DNA of 9,427 nt from Pseudomonadota bacterium (GTDB lineage: Bacteria > Pseudomonadota > Alphaproteobacteria > Reyranellales > Reyranellaceae). Below are positions 1-6,146 of the stretch, in pieces (within the stretch, counting starts at the first letter, position 1; every line of letters begins with the position of its first letter). The stretch is from positions 1 through 9,427 of the forward strand of contig JAEZHS010000329.1 in assembly GCA_023436825.1 (NCBI GenBank), read 5' to 3'. The position numbers and the translations under genes are program-made. The notes beneath the pieces were generated by a model. The model worked only from the letters and a program-made list of their open reading frames with translations, had not been told where the DNA came from and did no database searches.

Positions 1-51
1 CTTCCAGCGCGCTCAAGCCCATGAGCGCGCTGGAAGCGCGCGGTCCGGAAG
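1..51. repeat. Hairpin repeat copy 1, cut by the left edge
   Basis: The first 36 bases form a perfect 15-bp hairpin: 1-15 (CTTCCAGCGCGCTCA) pairs with 22-36 (TGAGCGCGCTGGAAG) around a 6-base loop. Bases 36-51 (GCGCGCGGTCCGGAAG) match the outer arm of the copies at 3352-3401 and 9377-9427. The partner outer arm should lie left of the window. The copy ends about 11 bases beyond the stop codon of the aminotransferase gene, so it could serve as a transcript end or 3' stabiliser; there is no T-run of a classical terminator. That role is inference; the repeat itself is seen directly. Confidence 0.85.
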
Positions 52-62
52 AGCATGAGGCC

Positions 63-1127
63 TTACGGCTGCCTCAAGACATCAACCACTGCCGCTATCA
101 GCCGTCGGGTGTCGCCTTCCGTGCCGACGGTGATGCGAAGCCAGGGCGCCGTGCGCGGCCTGTTGAAATGCCGGACCAGCACCGCGCGTTCGCGCAGCGC
201 CGCCGCGAGCTTCGCCCCCTCCCGCGCCGGATGGCTGGCAAAGACGAAATTCGCGCTCGACGGCAGGACGACGAAGCCGAGCTTCGTCAGCTCGCGCGTC
301 ATCGTTTCACGCCCTGCGACGATCCTGGCGCAGGTCTCGCGGAAATAGGCGTCGTCCCGTAGCGAGGCCGTCGCGCCCGCCTGCGCAATGCGGCCGAGCG
401 GGTAGGAATTGAAACTGTCCTTCACGCGGGTCAGCGCCTCGATCAACCCGACGTCGCCCAGCGCGTAGCCGACGCGCAGGCCGGCCAGGGCGCGCGACTT
501 GGACATCGTCTGCACGACCAAAAGGTTCGGATGATCGTCGATCAGGGGAGTGGCACTCTCGCCGCCGAAATCGACATAGGCTTCGTCGATCAGCACCGGG
601 ATGTCGGCGTGATCCTCGAGCAGCCGGCGGATCTCCGAGCGCGGCAGCCCGATGCCGGTCGGTGCGTTGGGATTGGCGATCACGATCGACCCCGCCTCGC
701 GCCGGTAATCCTCGACCCGGACACGCATTCCGTCGTCCAGCGGCACGGTCTCGCAGGCAACGCCGAACAACTGCGCCCACACCGGATAGAAGCTGTAGGT
801 GACGTCCGGAAACAGCAGCGGTTTGGCCTGCTTCAGGAGCGCCACGAAAGCATGCGCCAGCACTTCGTCCGAGCCGTTGCCGACGAACACCTGTTCGGGC
901 TTCACGCCGTGGTGCGCAGCAAGCGCCTTGCGCAGTTCCGTCGCTTCCGGGTCGGGATAGAGTCGCAGGCTATCGGCCATGGCGGCGCGCATCGCGTCCA
1001 GCGCGAGCGGCGACGGGCCGAAGGGGCTTTCGTTGGTGTTGAGTTTCACCAGATCGGCAATGCGCGGCTGCTCGCCCGGCACATAGGGCGAAAGCTCGTG
1101 CGCGATCTGGCTCCAGAACGGGTTCAT
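63..1127 (-). CDS. hisC: Histidinol-phosphate aminotransferase (HisC-type, PLP fold type I)
   Basis: A 354-residue cytoplasmic PLP enzyme, close to the usual HisC length. HisC transfers the amino group between glutamate and imidazole-acetol phosphate in histidine synthesis; close relatives also transaminate aromatic keto acids. Visible motifs: LNTNESPFGPSP (29-40), YPDP (57-60), VGNGSDEVL (82-90), ANPNAPTG (151-158, PLP-binding Asn154), IDEAYVDFGG (180-189, Asp181 and Tyr184), TMSKSRALAGLRVGY (207-221, Schiff-base Lys210, Arg218) and LRITVGT (330-336, substrate carboxylate Arg331). The FWS..PYVPGEQP opening and NPNAPTG form are, from memory, those of Pseudomonas-type HisC, so the Ala in that motif is not a defect. 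The ATG at 1127 gives the normal N terminus; its ribosome site is weak. No other histidine gene is near, so the role may be histidine synthesis or aromatic amino acid transamination. It follows the hydroxylase gene on the same strand after 195 bp, probably as a separate unit. Family sure; exact substrate not. Confidence 0.88.
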   Translation of the reverse strand: MNPFWSQIAHELSPYVPGEQPRIADLVKLNTNESPFGPSPLALDAMRAAMADSLRLYPDPEATELRKALAAHHGVKPEQVFVGNGSDEVLAHAFVALLKQAKPLLFPDVTYSFYPVWAQLFGVACETVPLDDGMRVRVEDYRREAGSIVIANPNAPTGIGLPRSEIRRLLEDHADIPVLIDEAYVDFGGESATPLIDDHPNLLVVQTMSKSRALAGLRVGYALGDVGLIEALTRVKDSFNSYPLGRIAQAGATASLRDDAYFRETCARIVAGRETMTRELTKLGFVVLPSSANFVFASHPAREGAKLAAALRERAVLVRHFNRPRTAPWLRITVGTEGDTRRLIAAVVDVLRQP

Positions 1128-1244
1128 GGTAGTGTCCGGGTCGGGGTCGAGCCGCGGCTTATGCCATTGCAGGGTCAGCTTAGCCAGCTGGCCCGATTCC
1201 CTTCGACTTGCGCGATATCGGGCCCGGCAGCATCCACGGTCAGC

Positions 1245-1261
1245 TCGCCTGTCTCAGGCGA
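1245..1261. repeat. Small GC-rich hairpin between hydroxylase and hisC
   Basis: TCGCCTG (1245-1251) pairs perfectly with CAGGCGA (1255-1261) around a 3-base loop. It lies about 60 bases past the stop codon of the FAD hydroxylase in the 195-bp gap before hisC. No T-run follows on either strand, so a classical intrinsic terminator is not supported. It could still pause transcription or be chance. The rest of the gap (1128-1322) shows no convincing promoter or small gene. Confidence 0.3.
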
Positions 1262-1322
1262 CAAGGCGCTATTCCGAAACGAATTAAGGGCCAGAATCCG
1301 CGAAGCCGCCCCTAAGACAGCT

Positions 1323-2822
1323 TCACAACGCCGACCGCCCGTTCAGCCCGACCCCGGCGAAGTAACGCTCCATCCCGGCGACCTGGTCCGCGGTAAAGAG
1401 GGCGCCGACATAGCCGTCGGGTCGGACCAACACGCAATCTCCCGGCGACAGATCGTATCCGTCGCGGACATGCCCATGCGCATCGACGAGGTCGCCTCTC
1501 TCGCCGACCGAATGGACGACGAGTCCGCCGCGCGGATGACCGAAAGCGCGCCCATCGACTTCGCAGCCCAGCAAGGACCAGTGGGGGCCACGGAACAGAT
1601 CGAAAAGGCGCATGGGCTGCCCGCCGGCGCCTCGACAAACCGCATCGGGCGCGCGCTGCCCCGCCCTGATGCGTCCGGGCCGCCCTCGCAGATCAAGGGC
1701 AATTGGCGAATCGAAATAGCCGAGATCGAGCTCCTGCGTGTCGCGGCCGCGACGCATCTCGCCGCGTTCGCGGGCAGCGCGCAGCAAGTCCGTCGAAAGG
1801 CCCAGCACGTGCGCAGCGATGGGGCGCCGCTCCGCTTCGTAGGTTGCGAGCAGAGCCTGCGGCGCACCGCCCAGGACCGCCGCGAGCTTCCAGCCCAGAT
1901 TGTAGGCGTCCTGCACGCTGGTATTGAGGCCCTGCCCGCCGGTCGGCGGATGAACGTGCGCGGCATCGCCGGCAAGAAACGCGCGCCCAACCTGGTAGCG
2001 ATCGGCGAGGCGCACGTTCATGACATAGGCCGACGCCCACAGGACCTTGTGCGCGAGGATATCGCTGCGGCCGGTGCGCCCGGCGATCAGGCGATTGATG
2101 CCCGCGACCGACAGATCCGGTTCGCCCGGCCGCACGATTCCCGCCTGCAGCTGGAACAGCGGGGTACCGCCCAGCGGGCAGATCGAGACGTGGCCGCCGC
2201 CCGCGGCGTTCCAGCGATGCCAGCGATCGCGCGACAGCCCGTCCAGGACGAGATCGGCTACCAGCGCCCGGCCCGCCAGCGTCTCGCCCGGGAAGTCGAT
2301 GCCCAGCGTGTGCCGCACCAGGCTGCGCCCGCCGTCGGCGCCCACCAGATAACGGACCCGAAGCGTCTCCTCGCCCGAAGCGGATCTGAGCCGGGCCGTC
2401 ACGCCCTCCTCGTCCTGCTCGAAGCCTAAAAGCTCGCATTTCGACGTCACGTAGTGGCCCAGCTCCGCAAGGCGCTCGCGCAGCAAGGTCTCGTTGACGT
2501 TCTGCGGCAGCATCAAGGGCTCGCCATAGGGCTCCGACGGCGTCGCCGCCCGCCGCTCCATCATGGCGCTGTCCTGGAACGTCTGCCCGTCGTAGGTGCG
2601 CAACAGCGGATAGGGCCCGCCGGCCGCGACCATGCGGTCGAGCAACCCCAAATCCTCGAACAGCTCCAGGCTGCGCGGCTGGATGCCCTTGCCCCGCGAT
2701 CCGGGAAACGGCCGGTCGGACCGGTCGATCAGCCGGAAGGTGACGCCCCTGCGCGCAAGGTCGATCGCCAGCGTCAGGCCGGCGGCGCCGGCGCCGCTGA
2801 TGAGCACGTCAACCGCGGGCAA
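1323..2822 (-). CDS. FAD-dependent aromatic hydroxylase (class A flavoprotein monooxygenase, PheA/TfdB/PcpB type)
   Basis: A 499-residue cytoplasmic flavoenzyme that would use NAD(P)H and O2 to hydroxylate a phenolic ring. Seen: the Rossmann FAD motif GAGAAG (10-15), an acidic strand end at Asp33, RGKGIQPRSLELF (43-55), the DG motif GADGGRSLVR (161-170) and the GD motif GDAAHVHPPTGGQGLN (285-300), all intact. The C-terminal part from about 385 (AGQRAPD) to LVRPDGYVGALF (465-476) is the thioredoxin-like domain of phenol hydroxylase-type enzymes. The start is a TTG: an in-frame TAG lies 12 bases upstream, an AGGAGG ribosome site sits 5 bases before it, and the next in-frame ATG would remove the FAD motif. 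The gene diverges from a MarR regulator and has a perfect palindrome just upstream of its ribosome site. The family includes enzymes that make hydroquinones (PcpB type), which would suit the dioxygenase nearby, but the substrate cannot be read from sequence; polyketide- and antibiotic-modifying relatives remain possible. Confidence 0.88.
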   Translation of the reverse strand: MPAVDVLISGAGAAGLTLAIDLARRGVTFRLIDRSDRPFPGSRGKGIQPRSLELFEDLGLLDRMVAAGGPYPLLRTYDGQTFQDSAMMERRAATPSEPYGEPLMLPQNVNETLLRERLAELGHYVTSKCELLGFEQDEEGVTARLRSASGEETLRVRYLVGADGGRSLVRHTLGIDFPGETLAGRALVADLVLDGLSRDRWHRWNAAGGGHVSICPLGGTPLFQLQAGIVRPGEPDLSVAGINRLIAGRTGRSDILAHKVLWASAYVMNVRLADRYQVGRAFLAGDAAHVHPPTGGQGLNTSVQDAYNLGWKLAAVLGGAPQALLATYEAERRPIAAHVLGLSTDLLRAARERGEMRRGRDTQELDLGYFDSPIALDLRGRPGRIRAGQRAPDAVCRGAGGQPMRLFDLFRGPHWSLLGCEVDGRAFGHPRGGLVVHSVGERGDLVDAHGHVRDGYDLSPGDCVLVRPDGYVGALFTADQVAGMERYFAGVGLNGRSAL

Positions 2823-2827
2823 GGACG

Positions 2828-2833
2828 CCTCCT
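2828..2833 (-). promoter_or_regulatory. Strong ribosome-binding site deciding the TTG start
   Basis: On the minus strand the sequence reads AGGAGG, 5 bases, then TTG. A stop codon in the same frame lies 12 bases before the TTG, so translation of the hydroxylase cannot begin further upstream. Confidence 0.85.
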
Positions 2834-2835
2834 AC

Positions 2836-2854
2836 TATGTGCATAATGCACATA
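2836..2854. promoter_or_regulatory. Operator 1: perfect 19-bp palindrome (probable MarR site)
   Basis: TATGTGCATAATGCACATA is a perfect 9+1+9 palindrome centred at 2845. It lies directly upstream of the hydroxylase ribosome site and covers the likely -10 and transcription start of that gene. A near copy lies 49 bp away before the MarR gene. Two copies of an AT-rich palindrome in a marR-divergent region are the classic layout for MarR-family dimers; binding itself is inference. Confidence 0.82.
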
Positions 2855-2879
2855 TTGGAGCGGCGCTCGACGCGGTCAA
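2849..2879 (-). promoter_or_regulatory. Candidate promoter of the FAD hydroxylase
   Basis: On the minus strand TTGACC (2874-2879) is a good -35 box. An AT-rich -10 candidate follows at 2849-2856 (AATATG with 17-bp or TATGTG with 19-bp spacing). The -10 and start point fall in operator 1, so a bound regulator would block it. The -10 match is weak; position is inferred. Confidence 0.45.
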
Positions 2880-2896
2880 GCCGAAATGTGCATAAT
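2867..2896 (+). promoter_or_regulatory. Candidate promoter of the MarR gene
   Basis: CATAAT (2891-2896) matches five of six -10 bases, and TCGACG (2867-2872) matches four of six -35 bases with an 18-bp spacer. Transcription would begin at about 2903-2904, at the ATG itself, giving a leaderless message. The -10 lies inside operator 2, which suits autoregulation. Confidence 0.45.
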
Positions 2897-2903
2897 ACAC
2901 AGG
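2885..2903. promoter_or_regulatory. Operator 2: imperfect copy of the MarR palindrome
   Basis: AATGTGCATAATACACAGG matches operator 1 at 15 of 19 positions, centred at 2894. The left half (ATGTGCAT) is intact and the right half has one inner change plus divergent outer bases. It ends on the base before the ATG at 2904. The better palindrome is on the hydroxylase side, so the regulator may bind there more tightly. Confidence 0.72.
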
Positions 2904-3500
2904 ATGAGAACCGACCTCCGCCAACTGCACGAAACCCTGATCGACCTGATGGCCTTCCTGAACCGGCCGCAACCCGACCGGACATCGATCGAGGAGGCCG
3001 GGATCCGGCTCGACCGGGCGCTCCTTCCCCTGTTGGTGCGCATCGAACGGCGCGGCCCGATCGGCATCGTGGAGCTCGCCGAGGCCGCCGGCCGCGATCA
3101 CTCGACCGTCAGTCGCCAGGCCGCCAACCTCGAGAAACTCGGGCTGGCCGTCCGCCGCCCGGGCCGTTCGGATCAGCGCATCCGCGAGGTGGCGATAACG
3201 GCCAAGGGCCGGGCGATGACGGCTGCACTCGATGCCGCCCGCCAACGGCTGGTCGGCCCCCTCCTCGCCAGATGGAGCAAGAAGGACAGGAGCGAACTCG
3301 TACGGCTACTGCGTCGACTGGTGGATGACCTCACGAACGGCCCGATGGCTTCTTTCGGACCGCGCGCGTCCCGCGCGCCTCATCAGCGCGCGGTCCAGAA
3401 GACCATGACTAGGCCGCCTCGGCCAGCGGCACCCTCCTTACCTCGTGCGCCTGCAGACGCGGCAATACCTCCGCGGCGAAGCGGTGGATCTGGTTCATGA
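2904..3500 (+). CDS. MarR-family transcriptional regulator with a repeat-derived tail
   Basis: A 198-residue cytoplasmic winged-helix DNA-binding protein. N-terminal helices (about 1-48) would dimerise. The helix-turn-helix spans about 51-85 (VELAEAAGRDHSTVSRQ, then LEKLGLAVRR), the wing about 86-103 (GRSDQRIREVAITAKGR), and the C-terminal dimer helices end near DDLTNGP (141-147). About 148 residues is normal for MarR; the remaining 50 are unlike the family. Residues about 150-166 are encoded by the hairpin repeat at 3352-3401, and the rest by DNA antisense to the end of the oxidoreductase gene, with a 92-bp convergent overlap. The repeat probably displaced the original stop codon. The ATG at 2904 is preferred to the in-frame ATG at 2886, which lies inside operator 2; neither has a ribosome site. 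Two operators flank the divergent hydroxylase start, so it most likely represses that gene and itself, released by a phenolic ligand (inference). Confidence 0.87.
   Translation: MRTDLRQLHETLIDLMAFLNRPQPDRTSIEEAGIRLDRALLPLLVRIERRGPIGIVELAEAAGRDHSTVSRQAANLEKLGLAVRRPGRSDQRIREVAITAKGRAMTAALDAARQRLVGPLLARWSKKDRSELVRLLRRLVDDLTNGPMASFGPRASRAPHQRAVQKTMTRPPRPAAPSLPRAPADAAIPPRRSGGSGS
3352..3401. repeat. Hairpin repeat copy 2, between convergent gene ends
   Basis: Outer arms CTTTCGGACCGCGCGC (3352-3367) and GCGCGCGGTCCAGAAG (3386-3401) pair over 16 positions with one wobble and one mismatch, around an 18-base centre. The arm matches copies 1 and 3, but the 15-bp inner stem of those copies is replaced by a shorter centre. 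It lies between the end of the MarR domain and the stop codon of the LLM oxidoreductase (3409), a place where it could end transcription from both sides. It runs through the MarR frame and lengthens that protein. Confidence 0.85.
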
Positions 3501-4605
3501 ACATGTCATGGGGCATGGCGCCGCGATTGAAGCCGATCTGCACCGTGTTGGCGCCGGCCGCTTCGGCCTGGGCGATGATGCGCTCGGTCACCTCCGAGGC
3601 GGTGCCCCAGGGCATGTTCTCGGCCATGCGTTCGACGTCGGCCATGGTCATGCTGCGGAAGTCCTCGCGCAGCAGGGCAGCGGCGCGCTGGTTCTCGGGC
3701 CGCACATAGTCGGTCGAGGTCTGGCTGACATAGCCCACTTTCCGCTGCGCCGCGGTCTCGGTGAAGCTGCCGTGGCTGAACAGCGTGCGATTGAAGTAGA
3801 GGTGATAGGGCGCGACCTCCCTCACCGCCCGCGCCTTGGAATCGGCGACGTAGGCGTTGAGCGCCAGCGACATGTGGTCGGGCGTGATGCGATGGCCGGC
3901 ATCGGCCAGGCACCTGGCATAAAAGCGGATAATGTCGTTGCGCAGGCCGCCGCCCGCCAGGCCCGGCGTGATCGGGATGTCGTGGCGGCCAGCGAACTCG
4001 ATCGATTCCTGGCTGCCGACGATCGGGATCCACACCGGCGGATGCGGCCGCTGCACCGGCCGCGGCCAGATGGCCACGTCCTTGTACGACCAGAACTTGC
4101 CTGAATAGGAGAACACGTCCTCGGTCCAGGCGCGGGTAACGATGTCGTAGGCCTCCTCGAAGCGAGCCCGCGACTGGTCGAGCGGCACGTTGTGCACTTG
4201 GTACTCACGGGGAATACCGCGGGCAAAGCCCGAGATGATGCGGCCGTTGGACAGACAGTCGAGCATCGCCAGCTCTTCGGCCAGGCGCAGCGGCTCGTGC
4301 AGCGGCAACAGGTTGCCGTAGATCAGAAGTTTCAGCCGTTTGGTGCGCTGCGCCGCGGCCGACGCCATCAGGTTGGGCGAGTTCATCAGCCCATAGGGCG
4401 AGCAGTGATGCTCGTTGAAGCCGACGCCGTCGTAGCCCAGCCGGTCGAGCTCCTCCCACGCCTCGAGATGCTCGGCGTAGGTGCGCACGGCGACCTCGGG
4501 CCTGAAATGCTGCTTGCTCAGCGGATAGGGAAGCTCCGTGCCGCCGTTCTTGAGATGATCGAGGTTCTCGCCGTAGGCGAGCAGGTCGAAGACGAAGACT
4601 TTCAT
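3409..4605 (-). CDS. LLM-class flavin-dependent oxidoreductase (bacterial luciferase-like monooxygenase)
   Basis: A 398-residue cytoplasmic enzyme with a TIM-barrel luciferase-like fold. Members use reduced FMN from a partner reductase, or F420, to oxygenate or oxidise their substrate. Seen: an early strand MKVFVFDLL, then GYDGVGFNEHHCSPYG (57-72) with the NEHH signature (64-67) of the luciferase alpha group, NLLPLHEPLRLAEELAMLD (98-116), SNGRIISGFARGIPREY (119-135) and PHPPVWIPIVGSQES (187-201). The NEHH form favours FMN over F420. It is the third gene of the dioxygenase operon: its ATG lies 5 bases after the TAG of the large subunit, and a weak AGG overlaps that stop codon, so translation is probably coupled. 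This context suggests an oxidation step around hydroquinone formation or ring-fission product use (inference). No flavin reductase is in the window. The family is clear; the substrate is unknown. The gene end overlaps the MarR tail. Confidence 0.88.
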   Translation of the reverse strand: MKVFVFDLLAYGENLDHLKNGGTELPYPLSKQHFRPEVAVRTYAEHLEAWEELDRLGYDGVGFNEHHCSPYGLMNSPNLMASAAAQRTKRLKLLIYGNLLPLHEPLRLAEELAMLDCLSNGRIISGFARGIPREYQVHNVPLDQSRARFEEAYDIVTRAWTEDVFSYSGKFWSYKDVAIWPRPVQRPHPPVWIPIVGSQESIEFAGRHDIPITPGLAGGGLRNDIIRFYARCLADAGHRITPDHMSLALNAYVADSKARAVREVAPYHLYFNRTLFSHGSFTETAAQRKVGYVSQTSTDYVRPENQRAAALLREDFRSMTMADVERMAENMPWGTASEVTERIIAQAEAAGANTVQIGFNRGAMPHDMFMNQIHRFAAEVLPRLQAHEVRRVPLAEAA

Positions 4606-4610
4606 GGGAC

Positions 4611-5600
4611 CTAGAAATCGACCGGATAAGGCGACAGCTCACCGCTTTCATAGCGCTGCGGCAGGCCTGGCGTCACGTTCTCCCAAACGTAGAGCATCGA
4701 CCGTTTGGTCGAGTAGCCCTGATGGCGGATGTCCGCCGGCATGGCGGCGACGTCGCCCGCCTTCATGGTGACACGAGCCCGCGGCGCACCGGTGTTCTTG
4801 TCGCCGACGTCCCACACGATCTCGTCCGAGAGCTGGATGAACCATTCGACCCGATCGTTGCCGTGGAAGACCGGCAGGATGAATTCCTCGGTCGTGGGAC
4901 AGGCGAGCGAGGACTTGCACACCGCCGTGACCGACGGATTCCAGGTGACGTCGGATCGGCTGAGATACTTGAACAGGCTGAAGGCGTGGAGCTGTCCCTC
5001 GAAACCGGGCTCGGCATGGATCTCCGGCTCGTCCTGGGGCACATCGGCGAAGGCCCGATTGACCGGCATGTCATCGCGCAGCGGCGAATCGCCCGAGAGG
5101 CCAGGCATGCGCCTCGTGGCGATGCGTGTGCGCTCGATCGCCGCGAGGTTGTCGCCCTGCTTGGACCCGAAAGCGCTGCCGGTCTCGGCGGGGGCAGCGA
5201 AAGGATCGAAGCCCTCGTTCACCCAGTCTCGCAGGATCGCCTTGAAGGTCGCCATGATCTGGTCGGCGTCGAATTGCTCGAGGTAGTCGACCTCCGCCTC
5301 CTTGAGCGTGCCGTTGAACGTGCCGGCGTAGAAGTCCACACGGCCGTAGCGATTGCGCGTGCCGATGACGTGATCGAAGTTCACCCAGCCGTAGAAGAAA
5401 TTCCAGGCGACATCGCGCATGCAGGCCCGCAGGAACGCATCGGCCGGCATCTGGTGCGAGCGCCGCGCGCCCTTGGCGGGCCAATGGACGGTGACAAAAT
5501 ACTCATCACGCGACAGCTCGAACTTGCCGAGCCTGAAGCTGCGGTAGCCGGTGCGATTGCTGGGCTCGCTGGCGATGACCTGCGGGTTGGTGGTGGACAT
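4611..5600 (-). CDS. pnpD: Hydroquinone 1,2-dioxygenase, large subunit (PnpD/HapD type)
   Basis: A 329-residue cytoplasmic protein, close to the 38-kDa large subunit of two-component hydroquinone dioxygenases. This enzyme class opens hydroquinone with O2 and Fe(II) to 4-hydroxymuconic semialdehyde. The C-terminal cupin holds FHGNDRVEWF (245-254) and DIRHQGYS (290-297). The presumed iron ligands His246, Asn248, Glu252 and His293 show the spacing I recall for PnpD of Pseudomonas WBC-3 (His256, Asn258, Glu262, His303), all offset by ten. The N-terminal half is helical, with WNFFYGWVNFDHVIGTRNRYGRVDFY as a marked aromatic-rich stretch (66-91). It starts 12 bases after the small-subunit stop, with only a weak ribosome site, which fits coupled subunits. 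Related proteins are sometimes labelled hydroxyquinol dioxygenase or hypothetical; intradiol hydroxyquinol enzymes have a different fold. The natural substrate may be a substituted hydroquinone. The iron site is strong evidence; the exact substrate is inference. Confidence 0.83.
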   Translation of the reverse strand: MSTTNPQVIASEPSNRTGYRSFRLGKFELSRDEYFVTVHWPAKGARRSHQMPADAFLRACMRDVAWNFFYGWVNFDHVIGTRNRYGRVDFYAGTFNGTLKEAEVDYLEQFDADQIMATFKAILRDWVNEGFDPFAAPAETGSAFGSKQGDNLAAIERTRIATRRMPGLSGDSPLRDDMPVNRAFADVPQDEPEIHAEPGFEGQLHAFSLFKYLSRSDVTWNPSVTAVCKSSLACPTTEEFILPVFHGNDRVEWFIQLSDEIVWDVGDKNTGAPRARVTMKAGDVAAMPADIRHQGYSTKRSMLYVWENVTPGLPQRYESGELSPYPVDF

Positions 5601-5612
5601 GATCGGTCTTCG

Positions 5613-6101
5613 TCAGGTGTAACAGATCTCGCGCCACTTCTGGACGCTGAGGTCTCCCACGATGGTCTGCTGCAGCAGCACACCCGTCCGGATCGCCGAG
5701 AAGCGATAGGCATTCCCGGCGCCCAACAAGACCTGGTGGCCGCGCTTGAGCTTCACGTGCCCCATGGGCTCGCCCTCGGGAGGTTCGCCGACGAGGATCG
5801 CGCCGCTCCTGCCTGGGTCCGGTGGGCTCTTCATCCTGATGAAGTCGACGGTGACCTCGCCATCCATGCACAGCGCGAACTCGTCATGGCCGCAGGCGAA
5901 CCACGGCGAGACGCCCTCGGCCCTCATGACCTCCTGGACGTATTCCATGTTCTTGGCGACGACGACGCGCTCGTAAGGCTTCGACCGGGCGGCGACCTCA
6001 AAGATGTTCGAGAACACGTAGTGCCGGGCTTCACCCGACACCAATTCGATGCTGCCTTTGGTATAGTCGGCCAGCGACCCGAAGACGGTATGCACCTGCA
6101 T
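5613..6101 (-). CDS. pnpC: Hydroquinone 1,2-dioxygenase, small subunit (PnpC/HapC type cupin)
   Basis: A 162-residue cupin protein, near the 18-kDa size of the small subunit of two-component hydroquinone dioxygenases. Features: HYVFSNIFEVAARSKPYERV (27-46), GHDEFALCMDGEVTVDF (71-87) resembling cupin motif 1, LKRGHQVLLGAGNAYRF (118-134) in place of motif 2, and the C terminus GDLSVQKWREICYT. Motif 2 lacks its metal histidine, in keeping with the iron being held by the large subunit. The start at 6101 is chosen because AAGGAGG lies 5 bases upstream; a longer frame from 6152 would add 17 residues without cupin character, encoded over the ribosome site. It is the first gene of the operon, followed by the large subunit and the LLM oxidoreductase, and is divergent from the importer. 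Control probably acts in the 188-bp gap. The pairing with the PnpD-like gene, in this order, is the best support for the call. Confidence 0.83.
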   Translation of the reverse strand: MQVHTVFGSLADYTKGSIELVSGEARHYVFSNIFEVAARSKPYERVVVAKNMEYVQEVMRAEGVSPWFACGHDEFALCMDGEVTVDFIRMKSPPDPGRSGAILVGEPPEGEPMGHVKLKRGHQVLLGAGNAYRFSAIRTGVLLQQTIVGDLSVQKWREICYT

Positions 6102-6106
6102 GCGGT

Positions 6107-6113
6107 CCTCCTT
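6107..6113 (-). promoter_or_regulatory. Strong ribosome-binding site of the small subunit
   Basis: On the minus strand AAGGAGG stands 5 bases before the ATG at 6101. It fixes the start of the small subunit and is the only strong ribosome site in the three-gene operon, so the later genes probably depend on coupling. Confidence 0.85.
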
Positions 6114-6146
6114 CGTGTCGACAGTAGGAGGGCAAGCCGCCGGAGC

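Noticed and set aside
21..362. Plus-strand open frame starting in the left repeat
   Set aside because: It starts in hairpin copy 1 and then runs antisense to hisC; no independent support.
531..2429. Long plus-strand open frame of 632 codons
   Set aside because: It is antisense to two well-supported genes (hisC and the FAD hydroxylase), crosses their gap, and has no recognisable domain. Such frames are common opposite genes in GC-rich DNA.
2886..2903. Earlier ATG for the MarR regulator
   Set aside because: It lies inside operator 2, adds MCIIHR encoded by the operator, and has no ribosome site; the predicted transcript would start downstream of it.
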